A DNA stretch of 64,000 nt, from positions 59,953 through 123,952 of the forward strand of contig JADLDI010000157.1 in NCBI GenBank assembly GCA_020846745.1, written 5' to 3'. This stretch comes from Bryobacterales bacterium. GTDB lineage: Bacteria; Acidobacteriota; Terriglobia; Bryobacterales; Bryobacteraceae. The position numbers and the translations under genes are program-made. Shown here one piece after another: positions 49,238 to 57,531 of the stretch; position 1 is the stretch's first letter, and each line of letters opens with the position of its first letter. The notes under the pieces are model-generated. The model was not told where the DNA came from. It saw only the letters and a program-made list of their open reading frames with translations, and did no database searches.

Positions 49238-52111
49238 ATGGCAACCGAAGCGATTTACAAACTCCAGCCTCACCGGACGATGCACCTTCGCGGCTTCGAC
49301 CGACGCGGCGCGGCGGCGGCGTTCTGCGAGACTTCCGACTCTGGCTTTAAGGTCTACGGCACGTTTCGCGACATGGCAGACTTCGCAGTCCTCATGCTCT
49401 ATGACGCCGACAACACGTTCGAACACTATTCGATGCGTTACTTGCCGGATACCGACTTCTCCGGCATGGTACTTACGTTCGATGTTCATTACGACGGCCT
49501 TCAGCCTATCGATTCCATCAAATGGAATTGGATTGATTGGGCGACGCTAGATGTCATCCGTCCGAACGGCACAACGGGGAGCGTCCGCCTGTTCGACCAC
49601 GCAACCATGGTGTCCGGTTCGCATACCAAAGCCAGCACGTCGTTCGTACTCGGTTCCAGTCTCTCTCCTTGGACGCACGTCACGCTATGGTATGAAAACA
49701 TCGCTTTCGATTGGTGGGGCGATGGCTCGCACACTCCGTCCGTGAGTGAGATTCTGAATAGCCTGGCCGATCAGATCAATAACTACGACTGGACCGGCAT
49801 TGATATGCCGATCTCGGCCACCGTCAACGGCGCCCTCTCGCGACTTGTCGTTGAGGCCATCCGCGCAGGCGATGACGGTAACCACATTCGTCTCTACGCT
49901 CGCACAAACGGTGTTATGTTCGTGGACCCGGATAATGCTGGTTGGTTTGTTGGCGGCAGTTCGGATGTTACCTGGCGCGTTAGCATTGATTTCTCCGCGT
50001 TGGGGATCGACAGCATTCGCCAGTGCTGGCTGACGTTTGCACCCAAGCTTCCCTATGGAGAGGCGTATGCCGACACGGAATGGTCGGCTACATTCTCGAA
50101 CTGGACCGTCGCCGACCCGAACGGGAAGCGGGCGCTTAAGGTCGCCGGACGCGGCTCTGTTCGCGTCGGAAGTCGCGATGCCTGGGTGAGTTATAGCGAG
50201 GGCGGATCGTGGGTCGAGGAGGCTAGTAACCAGCCTGGCGGTACTGGCTGGTTCTATCACGGCTTCGCTCGCAGAGCGCATATCGGCGGTGACAAAGTAA
50301 CCATCCGGTACGCTTGCCAGAGTACGCACGACATATACCTCGGTACATCGCTCTATAGGGATCGTGGCATCGTTTCCGTTCGGCTCGACGGCGACTCCGC
50401 CACGGACCTAGATTGCTTTCTTGCGGTCGATTCTCCGTTGGTCACCAGGCGTAAAATCCGCCAGAACGTTGGCGCTGGAGAGCATACCATTGAAATCACT
50501 CTGACCGGCGCAAAGCATGTCAAGCAGGGGCTATGGGACTCGGATTCGCTCGGGACTTACTTCTATTTCGATTATCTCGAAGCTGCCGTATTAAGTGACG
50601 TTCCCGACCCGGTTCAAACTTATGCGAATGTATCTCCAGCTATCGACTATGACACCGACCACACCTACAAGCTCAGCCCACAGCGGCTGATTTGGAATCT
50701 GGACAAACTCGGGTTTCGTGGCACCCTGAATGAGTACGTAGGTGTCTTCTGGTGGAATCAGAGGCGGCGCGTCGGCGGTCAATTCCCATCTGTCACGGTG
50801 ACCTTCAGCACTTCTGGATGGGGCTACGGCGGGGCGGTGTGGCTGCAATTCGGCGGGCAATATCAGAACGATGCGAACGGTACGAAGTTAGGAAAGACCT
50901 ACTTCCCAACCGACGAGCCTTGGGTAATCGCTCAGCACTTCTGCAACTTCATCAACGAGACAATGGTCGGAGTTTGGGCAAGCCTCGACGGTGCGACACT
51001 AACGATTACATCGCACTCCCCCACTTACGACTTCAACTTCTGGGCGTGGACGGATAGCACCGGTGGATCGGTCGGCAGCCTCACTGTAACGGGCGACCTA
51101 CACTCAGCCGATGAGGGGGAGTGGCAGATCGACGACTCGGTGGAGAACCCGATCAATTTCCCGACCCGGAAGTGGCACTCGGACCTGTTCGGCCAGATCG
51201 CGGCGAAGGGGTGGGGCGCGGTGGTTTCGTTCTCGCTCGAACTTGTCAACCCACCGGAAGCGCCAGATTCGGTGTGGGCGGCTCGCTTCTGGAATGGCGT
51301 TGAAGTCGAGACCGATGTGGGCTTCAACTCCCTCAAGAGTACGCATTGCACGTTCTCGCCGAAAGTGACGGCGTTCCTCAAGACGGTCTACCGCGAGATG
51401 GCGGGCCTCATGAATGCGGCCGGCCTGACGCCGTGGCTTCAGTTCGGCGAAAACACGTGGTGGTTCTTTGATTGGTACCAGGACCCGGATACCGGATTGA
51501 AGGTTCCGGCGACCATGGCCTTCTATGACGAGAAGACCAAGGAGGCGGCACAGATGGCGCTCGGGCGACCGCTCGCGAGATTCGATTACGTGACGGACGA
51601 TCCTGCCGTCAATGGATTCACTGACGCGAACTTCCTTCGCTCACGAATCAAGGCCCACCACGACGCGATTCGGACGTTTGTTCAGGCAACGTACCCAAAC
51701 GCGAAGTTCGAACTGCTGTTCCCCTACGACACGAACTACCCGTCTCAGAACGGATACGGTATCGGCGGTCGGCTGAACCGCTACGTGAACTTACCGAGCG
51801 AGTATGGCACAAAGACAGGCTCCGGTCTTGACAGGCTGAAGATGGAAGCGTTGTCTTTTGGGGCACAGGAGCGGAACGCGGACAAGGCGCGGGAAGCCAT
51901 TACCTTCCCCTGCACGGTCCTGTCATGGCCGAAAGCAGATACAGCGTACCTTGTGCCGATTTTCAATGGCGGCTGTCCATGGCATCGCGAGTATCTAGCG
52001 GCGGTGAACGGTGGCGTTCCGCTCATAAATCTGTGGGCATTTGACCATATCTGCCTGATGAGCTGGCCGGTGCCGTTACCAACAAACACGTCCCACGTGG
52101 CCGTGTTTTAA
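49238..52111 (+). CDS. Large tail protein with TIM-barrel-like C-terminal part
   Basis: A 957-residue protein after the tip gene. The N-terminal 450 residues are beta-rich and Trp-rich, with carbohydrate-binding-like sandwiches (ADTEWSATFSNWTVADPNGK, GWFYHGFARRAHIGGDKVTI). The C-terminal 350 residues look like a glycoside-hydrolase TIM barrel (FGQIAAKGWGAVVSFSLELV, WLQFGENTWWFFDWYQDPDT, AKFELLFPYDTNYPSQNGYG, GVPLINLWAFDHICLMSWP). Proteins like this are sometimes annotated as non-contractile tail sheath or tail fibre proteins. A role in recognising or degrading surface glycan is inferred. No confident catalytic pair was assigned. Confidence 0.65.
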   Translation: MATEAIYKLQPHRTMHLRGFDRRGAAAAFCETSDSGFKVYGTFRDMADFAVLMLYDADNTFEHYSMRYLPDTDFSGMVLTFDVHYDGLQPIDSIKWNWIDWATLDVIRPNGTTGSVRLFDHATMVSGSHTKASTSFVLGSSLSPWTHVTLWYENIAFDWWGDGSHTPSVSEILNSLADQINNYDWTGIDMPISATVNGALSRLVVEAIRAGDDGNHIRLYARTNGVMFVDPDNAGWFVGGSSDVTWRVSIDFSALGIDSIRQCWLTFAPKLPYGEAYADTEWSATFSNWTVADPNGKRALKVAGRGSVRVGSRDAWVSYSEGGSWVEEASNQPGGTGWFYHGFARRAHIGGDKVTIRYACQSTHDIYLGTSLYRDRGIVSVRLDGDSATDLDCFLAVDSPLVTRRKIRQNVGAGEHTIEITLTGAKHVKQGLWDSDSLGTYFYFDYLEAAVLSDVPDPVQTYANVSPAIDYDTDHTYKLSPQRLIWNLDKLGFRGTLNEYVGVFWWNQRRRVGGQFPSVTVTFSTSGWGYGGAVWLQFGGQYQNDANGTKLGKTYFPTDEPWVIAQHFCNFINETMVGVWASLDGATLTITSHSPTYDFNFWAWTDSTGGSVGSLTVTGDLHSADEGEWQIDDSVENPINFPTRKWHSDLFGQIAAKGWGAVVSFSLELVNPPEAPDSVWAARFWNGVEVETDVGFNSLKSTHCTFSPKVTAFLKTVYREMAGLMNAAGLTPWLQFGENTWWFFDWYQDPDTGLKVPATMAFYDEKTKEAAQMALGRPLARFDYVTDDPAVNGFTDANFLRSRIKAHHDAIRTFVQATYPNAKFELLFPYDTNYPSQNGYGIGGRLNRYVNLPSEYGTKTGSGLDRLKMEALSFGAQERNADKAREAITFPCTVLSWPKADTAYLVPIFNGGCPWHREYLAAVNGGVPLINLWAFDHICLMSWPVPLPTNTSHVAVF

Positions 52112-52125
52112 GGGGGAGGATTATT

Positions 52126-53301
52126 TTGAAGTTACGTCAATGCCCCGTTTGCGGGGAAATGAAAGCGATTCGTGCCGATCAAAAGACGTGCGGACCTTTA
52201 TGCGGTTACAGGTACCGTTCAGAGGAGAAGGCCGGATGGCGCGATCCTCAATCGGCCCTGGAAATCGCGGACCTACGTAGGCGACTCGTGGACGCTACGA
52301 CCCAACGGGCCGTTGACCAGCGCTACGAGAGATTCGTAGCCGGCGTCGCCGACAAGACGGTATCCGTACCAACCTGGGCGTCGCCAACGCAGGCTGGAAA
52401 GAAGTTGGTGGTTCCCACCGCGTTTCTGTCGGATACGCACTTCGACGAGGTTGTGGACCCGGCGCAAGTGAACAACGTCAACGCCTACAGCCGAGCGATT
52501 GCGGAAAAGCGATTAAAAGCGTTCTTCGCGAGAACCGTTAAACTCGGAAAGCAATACCTCGCCGGCCTGAGTTTTCCAGGCATCGTACTGCCTCTTGGAG
52601 GCGACCTGTTCTCCGGCAACATCCATGAGGAGCTACGTCAGACCAACGAAGCGAGCCTCGCGGAGTCCCTGCTGCATTGGATTGGCCCGATGGTCGCGGG
52701 CATCCGGCTCCTGGCAGACGAGTATGGCAAGGTTTACGTGCCGGCTGTTGTCGGGAACCATCCGCGCGGCACACCGAAGCCTATCCATAAGGGGCGCGTG
52801 CGCGACAACTTCGACTGGCTGTTCTATCAACTTCTCGCCCGCGAGTTGAAGGGAGACAAGCGCGTTACTTTTGCAATATCCGAGGCCCCCGACTTCCACT
52901 ATTCGGTGTTCCAAACTAAGTACTGCCTCACCCACGGCGACCAGTTCCGGGGCGGCTCGGGAATCTCCGGCCTGCTCTCGCCAATGATGATCGGCGACGC
53001 CCGCAAGCGCAAGCGCAGCCAGGCGGTGAATCTCCCCTACGACTACCTCGTGATGGGGCATTGGCATCAGCTCACCCAGGCCAAGTCGGTTATCGTCAAC
53101 GGTAGTCTCAAGGGTTACGACGAGTACGCCTTCAATTCGAATTTCGACTATGAACCACCTCAGCAGGCGTTCTGGTTGACCAGTATTGAGCGGCGGCAGA
53201 CATGGTGCTTCACGCCGATTCACGTCACCGACCGCGACGACCCCTACAGCGGCGCGAACCAGGATACACTCCAGTTCGCCCCGGCATTCAAGGCGGCATG
53301 A
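52126..53301 (+). CDS. Metallophosphoesterase with N-terminal zinc knuckle
   Basis: A 391-residue protein with TTG start preceded by GGGGGAGG. The N-terminus has CPVCGEMKAIRADQKTCGPLC, a zinc knuckle. The calcineurin-like core has AFLSDTHFDEVV (DxH), LPLGGDLFSGN (GDxxxxN-like), VVGNHPRG (GNH), LTHGDQFRGG (HGD-like) and VMGHWHQL (GHxH). All metal ligands appear present. It hydrolyses a phosphoester, perhaps DNA or a nucleotide; the substrate is unknown. It comes right after the tail genes and may be a late DNA-processing enzyme. Confidence 0.85.
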   Translation: MKLRQCPVCGEMKAIRADQKTCGPLCGYRYRSEEKAGWRDPQSALEIADLRRRLVDATTQRAVDQRYERFVAGVADKTVSVPTWASPTQAGKKLVVPTAFLSDTHFDEVVDPAQVNNVNAYSRAIAEKRLKAFFARTVKLGKQYLAGLSFPGIVLPLGGDLFSGNIHEELRQTNEASLAESLLHWIGPMVAGIRLLADEYGKVYVPAVVGNHPRGTPKPIHKGRVRDNFDWLFYQLLARELKGDKRVTFAISEAPDFHYSVFQTKYCLTHGDQFRGGSGISGLLSPMMIGDARKRKRSQAVNLPYDYLVMGHWHQLTQAKSVIVNGSLKGYDEYAFNSNFDYEPPQQAFWLTSIERRQTWCFTPIHVTDRDDPYSGANQDTLQFAPAFKAA

Positions 53302-53304
53302 CGC

Positions 53305-53688
53305 ATGCAACCGACTTTAATGCTACAGCCGGACGGTTCCGCTTTATGTGGGCAGACGTGCGTCGCGATGGCTGCCGGCGTTTCGCTGGACCGAGCCGTC
53401 GAGGCTGTCGGACACGGTAAGTCGCGAGGAACGACTACAGCGGAGATCGTTCGCGGACTCCGCGCCCTCGGCGTCCCATGCGCCGACAAACTGAAACGGA
53501 TGGCGCGGGTGAAGCCAGTCCTTCCCAAGCGCGGCGTAGTCGCCATCCATCGACCAAACGGCGCGAAACGCCCTGAGCGGTGGCACTGGATTCTGATCTG
53601 GGATGGAACGGTCTTTGATCCGGGAGGGCGCTGGCCTGACGGCTATCAGGGTTGGCGCATCACAAGTTATCTGGAAATCGCGAACTAA
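53305..53688 (+). CDS. C39-like cysteine peptidase-type protein
   Basis: A 127-residue protein with the papain-like order of C39 peptidases: a catalytic-type Cys in SALCGQTCVAMAAGVS, TAEIVRGLRALGVPC, then GVVAIHRPNG, and RWHWILIWDGTVFDPGG giving the His and Asp. It may process a phage or host protein or cut peptidoglycan peptide bonds. It is the closest thing to a lysis enzyme in the window, but the evidence for that role is weak. Confidence 0.7.
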   Translation: MQPTLMLQPDGSALCGQTCVAMAAGVSLDRAVEAVGHGKSRGTTTAEIVRGLRALGVPCADKLKRMARVKPVLPKRGVVAIHRPNGAKRPERWHWILIWDGTVFDPGGRWPDGYQGWRITSYLEIAN

Positions 53689-53699
53689 GAGGAGATGAG

Positions 53700-54185
53700 A
53701 TGTTTGCTGACGAAAAGACGGGCTGTACCTGCTACGGCGAGATGCCCCGGCGGTGCGAAGTGCATTCGCCCGATAATATTGTTTCAATCAAAAGCGATGG
53801 GGGCGACAGAGGCTTCGCGCTGAAGGATTCTGGCGACCGCCGCGAGTTCTCCACCGGGGCGGTGCGCGACATGGCGAGCAATAAAGAGCGGCCAGACTTG
53901 GTATCGCCATTCGCCATGCGGCGTGTCGGACGCTGGCTCGGAATGGGTGCGAAAAAGTATGGCGAACGCAATTGGGAGAAGGGCATGCCGTCGTCGGTCT
54001 TTTATGCCTCCCTAATGCGCCACGCCCTAAAGTGGGCTATGGGCTGGCGCGACGAGGATCACATGGCGGCGGTGATCTTCAACGCGCAAGCGATTATCCA
54101 CTTCGAAGAACTCGGGCGAACCGACTTGGACGATATGCCGCACTATCAGACAGGAAAGCCGACGAACTCGGAGGTAGCGGCGTGA
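53700..54185 (+). CDS. dATP/dGTP diphosphohydrolase-like protein
   Basis: A 161-residue protein from ATG 53700, with AGAGGAG upstream. It matches the family formerly called DUF5664: REFSTGAVRDMASNKERPDL, FAMRRVGRWLGMGAKKYGER, MRHALKWAMGWRDEDHMAAV and FNAQAIIHFEELGR, where His and Glu/Asp residues bind metal. Relatives in phages with 2-aminoadenine DNA remove dATP, but no PurZ homologue is visible here, so a Z-genome is not supported. It is more likely a nucleotide-pool enzyme. Confidence 0.82.
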   Translation: MFADEKTGCTCYGEMPRRCEVHSPDNIVSIKSDGGDRGFALKDSGDRREFSTGAVRDMASNKERPDLVSPFAMRRVGRWLGMGAKKYGERNWEKGMPSSVFYASLMRHALKWAMGWRDEDHMAAVIFNAQAIIHFEELGRTDLDDMPHYQTGKPTNSEVAA

Positions 54186-54418
54186 AGATCGGCCTTTGGA
54201 AGTGCGACTACTGCCAGAAGGAGTTCCGGTCTGGCGGCGGTTCGGAAGTCGAGCTTCATGTCAATAACTCCCGCGACCCCGTGGACGGGCACAACCAGCG
54301 CGAGTATAAGCGAGCCGACCTCTGCGGTGGGTGCCAGGGCCTCTTACTGAAAGACCTGATCGAAGCCCTTCCTGTCGAGCAGCGGGCTAAGCTCGCCCGA
54401 GAGTGGGGAGCAAAATAA
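54182..54418 (+). CDS. Zinc-ribbon phage protein
   Basis: A 78-residue protein, GTG start overlapping the preceding TGA. It contains WKCDYCQKEFRSGG and, later, RADLCGGCQGLLLKDLIEAL, two CxxC pairs that can form one zinc ribbon, with His in between (VELHVNNS). It probably binds nucleic acid. It ends convergent with the - strand pair; a small GCTTC/GAAGC hairpin (54422-54435) lies in the 17 bp gap. Confidence 0.6.
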   Translation: MKIGLWKCDYCQKEFRSGGGSEVELHVNNSRDPVDGHNQREYKRADLCGGCQGLLLKDLIEALPVEQRAKLAREWGAK

Positions 54419-54435
54419 ACCGCTTCGGCGGAAGC

Positions 54436-54636
54436 TTATACGTCGGCTTCGGGTTGCCGCTTCCGCCGGCTGATCGGCTTGCGGATCGGCACAACCTCAC
54501 CAGATTCCGTGGGCGTAATCTCGCTTATCTCTGTGGAAACACGCACTTTAAATGCCTGACGCCCGATGCGGATTACCAGTTCTGGTTCCCGCTCGGGTGT
54601 AGGTAGTTCGACGACCTTCGGCAGTTTCGCGTTCAC
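54436..54636 (-). CDS. Small - strand protein of the switch region
   Basis: A 66-residue protein (MNAKLPKVVELPTPEREPEL, VIRIGRQAFKVRVSTEISEI) with a basic C-terminus (RKPISRRKRQPE). Its ATG overlaps the upstream stop by 4 bp, so it is co-transcribed with the zinc-ribbon gene at 54633. No family recognised. The order and strand suggest a lysogeny-phase operon, an inference. Confidence 0.55.
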   Translation of the reverse strand: MNAKLPKVVELPTPEREPELVIRIGRQAFKVRVSTEISEITPTESGEVVPIRKPISRRKRQPEADV

Positions 54637-54920
54637 CGGATAGCTCTCTTGGAGTTCCGCGCCGTGCGCGTGAACGAATCGACGGCGCGGCGGATGCCTT
54701 CGGCAAACACTGGGTCGTTAGACTTCAAGATTTCCAGCACGCCGACCAGATAGCGTATCTGCTCGGGCGTGGCCTCCGCGAACGGATCAACCTTCTCGGT
54801 CTCGCCGCTTCGCTCAACGGTGGGGCTGTAGAGGTGTTGACAGCGAGGACACCGTTTCGGCGGAACCGGCTTCCGTGGTGCCCATTCGTGGCCGCACTTC
54901 TCACACCTCCTGACGATCAT
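54633..54920 (-). CDS. Zinc-ribbon regulator candidate, left-facing
   Basis: A 95-residue protein with an N-terminal zinc ribbon (RRCEKCGHEWAPRKP, then PKRCPRCQHLY) and a helical C-terminal part (EATPEQIRYLVGVLEILKSN, then DPVFAEGIRRAVDSFTRTAR). It is a clear relative of the divergent protein at 54999, with the same C-x2-C-x-H-x-W-x-PRK spacing and CPRCQ. Its start lies directly downstream of a possible -10 (TGTAAA on the - strand at 54929-54934), leaving almost no leader. It may bind the dyads in the shared promoter region. Confidence 0.7.
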   Translation of the reverse strand: MIVRRCEKCGHEWAPRKPVPPKRCPRCQHLYSPTVERSGETEKVDPFAEATPEQIRYLVGVLEILKSNDPVFAEGIRRAVDSFTRTARNSKRAIR

Positions 54921-54998
54921 CGCTTCAGTTTACACGGGATTAGCATATTAGGGCAAAATCCTCTTGACTGCATGCTAATAGGCTATTATGCTAGTAGC
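54921..54998. promoter_or_regulatory. Divergent promoter-operator region
   Basis: Rightward promoter: TTGACT (54964-54969), 17 bp, TATGCT (54987-54992), with the start point expected at or next to the ATG at 54999, so the mRNA would be leaderless. Leftward promoter, weaker: TTGCCC (54956-54951), 16 bp, TGTAAA (54934-54929). Dyads: TAATAG-G-CTATTA (54976-54988) in the rightward spacer, ATGCTA-G-TAGCAT (54988-55000) over the -10 and start, and the related TTAGCATATTAG (54940-54951) in the leftward spacer. Each promoter thus has an operator-like site between its boxes. Confidence 0.7.
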
Positions 54999-55226
54999 AT
55001 GAATAGTTCACGAGAAACCAGTTCACCTGGAACTATCACTATCCAGGCCTGCAAATGCTTGGCCTGTGAGCATGTCTGGATTCCACGCAAGTTGGGAAGC
55101 GTCAAGAAGAGATGTCCACGCTGCCAGTGCGCGGATTGGGACAATCCGGTGCTGGCCGGGCGGCTGCGCGAGAACCGAGAGGCTATGAGGGTACAACTCA
55201 ACGCCGAGAGTGGGAGAGCGGCATGA
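54999..55226 (+). CDS. Zinc-ribbon regulator candidate, right-facing
   Basis: A 75-residue protein starting at ATG 54999. After a short Ser-rich start it has a zinc ribbon (ACKCLACEHVWIPRKLGS, KKRCPRCQCADWDNP), paralogous to that of the divergent gene at 54633, and a basic helical tail (GRLRENREAMRVQLNAESGR). It is the first gene of the long + strand early operon and is probably made from a leaderless mRNA. A Cro-like or activator role is inferred from this position. Confidence 0.72.
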   Translation: MNSSRETSSPGTITIQACKCLACEHVWIPRKLGSVKKRCPRCQCADWDNPVLAGRLRENREAMRVQLNAESGRAA

Positions 55227-55348
55227 GTCTCGCAATTTTGTACTGCGCGTTGACGTTCGCCGGGCTGTTGAGTTGCGCATACCCCCTGATCTTCGAGCGG
55301 GCGAGTGACGCGCGGTTCGATGGCGACCGGCTGATATACCGGAGCTGA
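55223..55348 (+). CDS. Small membrane protein
   Basis: A 41-residue protein whose ATG overlaps the upstream stop (ATGA). It begins MSLAILYCALTFAGLLSCAY, one transmembrane helix, with a short polar tail. Function unknown; single-helix phage proteins include holin-like and superinfection-exclusion proteins. Confidence 0.5.
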   Translation: MSLAILYCALTFAGLLSCAYPLIFERASDARFDGDRLIYRS

Positions 55349-55350
55349 CC

Positions 55351-55551
55351 ATGTGCCCCGGATGCGGTAGCGACCTGCTGGTCGACAAGACTTGCGTTTG
55401 GATCGAGACACACGGCCTCGACTGCGGGCCATACGAAACAGGTACCGACGAGTGGTTCGAGTGCCGTAACTGCGGGGCGAAGCTTGCACCCTCCGAAGTG
55501 GTGTGGGATGAGTGCCCCGAATACGAAGAAGAAGCGATTCAGGAGCGATAA
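55351..55551 (+). CDS. Zinc-ribbon protein of the early operon
   Basis: A 66-residue protein with MCPGCGSDLLVDKTC and WFECRNCGAKLAPSE, a restriction-alleviation-like (Lar/DUF-type) zinc ribbon with a long acidic tail (DECPEYEEEAIQER). The Lar resemblance is a loose pattern match. It lies two bases after the small membrane protein gene. Confidence 0.6.
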   Translation: MCPGCGSDLLVDKTCVWIETHGLDCGPYETGTDEWFECRNCGAKLAPSEVVWDECPEYEEEAIQER

Positions 55552-55554
55552 ACA

Positions 55555-56658
55555 ATGGCTTTCAAGAAAGCAGTGAAAAAAGACGCAAAACTGCGGCTCG
55601 CGCTGTGCGGTCCCGCAGGTTCGGGCAAGACCTACACCTTGCTCAGCATCGCAACGGAACTCGGCGGACCCATTGCCTACGTTGATACGGAACACGGCTC
55701 GGCCAGTAAGTATGCCGACCTGTTCGCCTTCGATGTGGTCGAGCCTAGCACCTTTGATCCCCGCGACCTGATCGGGACTATCCGCGAGGCAGCCGAGGCC
55801 GGCTACAAGGTGATCTGCGTGGACAGCCTCTCCCACTACTGGATGGGCAAGGGCGGCGAACTGGAGATGGTCGATAACGCGGCGAAGCGCAGCCAGAGCG
55901 GGAACAGCTTTACCGCCTGGAAGCACGTCACGCCCGTTCATAACGAACTGGTCGATACGATCATCGCCTCACCGATTCACGTCCTGGTCAGTATGCGGAC
56001 AAAGACGGAATGGGTGATCGAGAAGGACGAGCGCACGGGCAAGAGCGCACCGCGTAAGGTCGGACTCGCCCCGGTGATGCGCGATGGTATCGAGTTCGAG
56101 TTTGACGTTTGCGGCGACCTCGACCAGGACAATACGCTCACAGTCACAAAATCGCGGTGCCCGGACCTCGCCGGGAAAGTCATCAACCGCCCCGGCAAGG
56201 ACATGGCGACGGTTCTAAAGAAGTGGCTGGCTGGCGCACCTGCCGAGCAGAAGACCGCTCCCGCACCGCAGAAGGCCGAGACTCCGGCTCCGGCGAAGAA
56301 GCAACCGTATCAGGCCAGCGACGACGATATCCCGTCGAACATGGGCGGAACCTACGACCCGCCACAGCAGCATAACCCGGCTGAGAAGCGCGCCGAGGAG
56401 ATACACCGGCGTAACGCCGAAGAAGCCCGTCAGAACGCGCAAGCCACGGCTAACGACAAGCCCTGGACCACGTTCAAAGGCATGATTCATGCGTTCCAGT
56501 CGATCCGCCAGGGGATTGGTAACGACGTAATCTACTACGGCGAACTCGACCTATTCAATGTAAAGCATTCAAACGAATTCAAGAATACAAAGGATGCTTT
56601 GGCGTGCTACCAGGCTCTCCAAAAGCGACTCGCTAGCCAGAAGGAGCAAGCAGCATGA
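55555..56658 (+). CDS. RecA-fold ATPase, Sak4-like
   Basis: A 367-residue protein. The Walker A motif LALCGPAGSGKTYT lies near residues 15-28, then YVDTEHGSASKYAD, and the Walker B region KVICVDSLSHYW near 83-94. After about residue 235 there is a Pro-Ala-rich linker and a helical C-terminal tail. This is the phage nucleotide-binding/Sak4 family, single-strand annealing-type helpers of recombination that often work with SSB. It opens the recombination part of the early operon. Confidence 0.82.
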   Translation: MAFKKAVKKDAKLRLALCGPAGSGKTYTLLSIATELGGPIAYVDTEHGSASKYADLFAFDVVEPSTFDPRDLIGTIREAAEAGYKVICVDSLSHYWMGKGGELEMVDNAAKRSQSGNSFTAWKHVTPVHNELVDTIIASPIHVLVSMRTKTEWVIEKDERTGKSAPRKVGLAPVMRDGIEFEFDVCGDLDQDNTLTVTKSRCPDLAGKVINRPGKDMATVLKKWLAGAPAEQKTAPAPQKAETPAPAKKQPYQASDDDIPSNMGGTYDPPQQHNPAEKRAEEIHRRNAEEARQNAQATANDKPWTTFKGMIHAFQSIRQGIGNDVIYYGELDLFNVKHSNEFKNTKDALACYQALQKRLASQKEQAA

Positions 56659-56867
56659 TCCGGCTCCGCACGCAGTACAAGAACGTCAACTTCACCGCTC
56701 TCGAAGACGGGCGGTTGCTCCTGAATGGCACGGAAGTCGGTCGGCTATTCCCTGACGAATATCACTTCCTCGCCATGAGCGTAATCGACGCTGGCGGTGA
56801 GGAACTACCCGAGCCGGCGAAGGCGGCGAACAGGGTCGCCCCGATCCGAAAGGCGGTGGCAGCGTGA
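56655..56867 (+). CDS. Small early protein, unknown
   Basis: A 70-residue protein in a 4 bp overlap with the ATPase gene. It reads as a small beta domain (NVNFTALEDGRLLLNGTEVG, RLFPDEYHFLAM) and a basic tail. No family recognised. Confidence 0.55.
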   Translation: MIRLRTQYKNVNFTALEDGRLLLNGTEVGRLFPDEYHFLAMSVIDAGGEELPEPAKAANRVAPIRKAVAA

Positions 56868-56913
56868 GGGCACCGTACTCAGTCCCACCAGCACGGGACA
56901 AAAGGAGAACCGC

Positions 56914-57522
56914 ATGAACGCCGTGACGCTATACGACCTCGAATCTAACCTCGTCGCCCTGATGGATACAGAGGACATCGTTCCCGCTGAACAGCAGGCT
57001 GAGTTTGAGGCTGAGTTCATCGAAGCCCTCGCCAAGACGGTGGAAAAAAGGGATCGCGTTGGCCAGTTTCTCGTTCACTGCGAAGGCCAGCAGGCGACCA
57101 TCGACGCTGAGATCAAGCGGCTCCAGGCGCTCAAGAAGGCCTACGCTAAGACGCAGGAGAAGATCGAGGATTACATCGTCCGCACCATTCAGGGCTTCGG
57201 TACCGATGAAAAGGGTAAGCACCGGAAACTGGAAGGCAGGACAACGGTGTTTGGCATTCGGGCGTGCCCTTCTTCGGTGAACGTGACCGACGAGGGCGCG
57301 ATTCCGGCGGAGTACAAGACCCTGACAATTACGGTTCCGGCCACTGCGTGGGAAGCCGTTGCCGACAGCCTCGATATCGACGAGCGAGCGAAGTTCCTGT
57401 CGAGCGTGAAAAAGTGCGAAGTCGCCGTTGACAAGAAGAACGTGAAGTCGGCCATTGAAAGCGGGAGGGATGTTGCCGGGGCGGCACTGGCGACGGGGCG
57501 ATATTCGCTCGTTCGTAAGTAG
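56914..57522 (+). CDS. Siphovirus Gp157 family protein
   Basis: A 202-residue protein from ATG 56914, with AAAGGAGAA upstream. It has TLYDLESNLVALMDTEDIVP, a long coiled coil (CEGQQATIDAEIKRLQALKK, TQEKIEDYIVRTIQGFG) and a C-terminal beta part (TTVFGIRACPSSVNV, IDKK-like VAVDKKNVKSAIESGRDVAG). These are features of the Gp157 family, found beside recombination ATPases in siphoviruses and proposed to aid phage resistance or recombination. Molecular function unknown. Confidence 0.85.
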   Translation: MNAVTLYDLESNLVALMDTEDIVPAEQQAEFEAEFIEALAKTVEKRDRVGQFLVHCEGQQATIDAEIKRLQALKKAYAKTQEKIEDYIVRTIQGFGTDEKGKHRKLEGRTTVFGIRACPSSVNVTDEGAIPAEYKTLTITVPATAWEAVADSLDIDERAKFLSSVKKCEVAVDKKNVKSAIESGRDVAGAALATGRYSLVRK

Positions 57523-57531
57523 GAAAACTGA

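Noticed and set aside
53700..54185. Evidence for a 2-aminoadenine (Z) genome
   Set aside because: Only a dATP/dGTP diphosphohydrolase-like gene is seen; PurZ and a DpoZ-type polymerase are absent.
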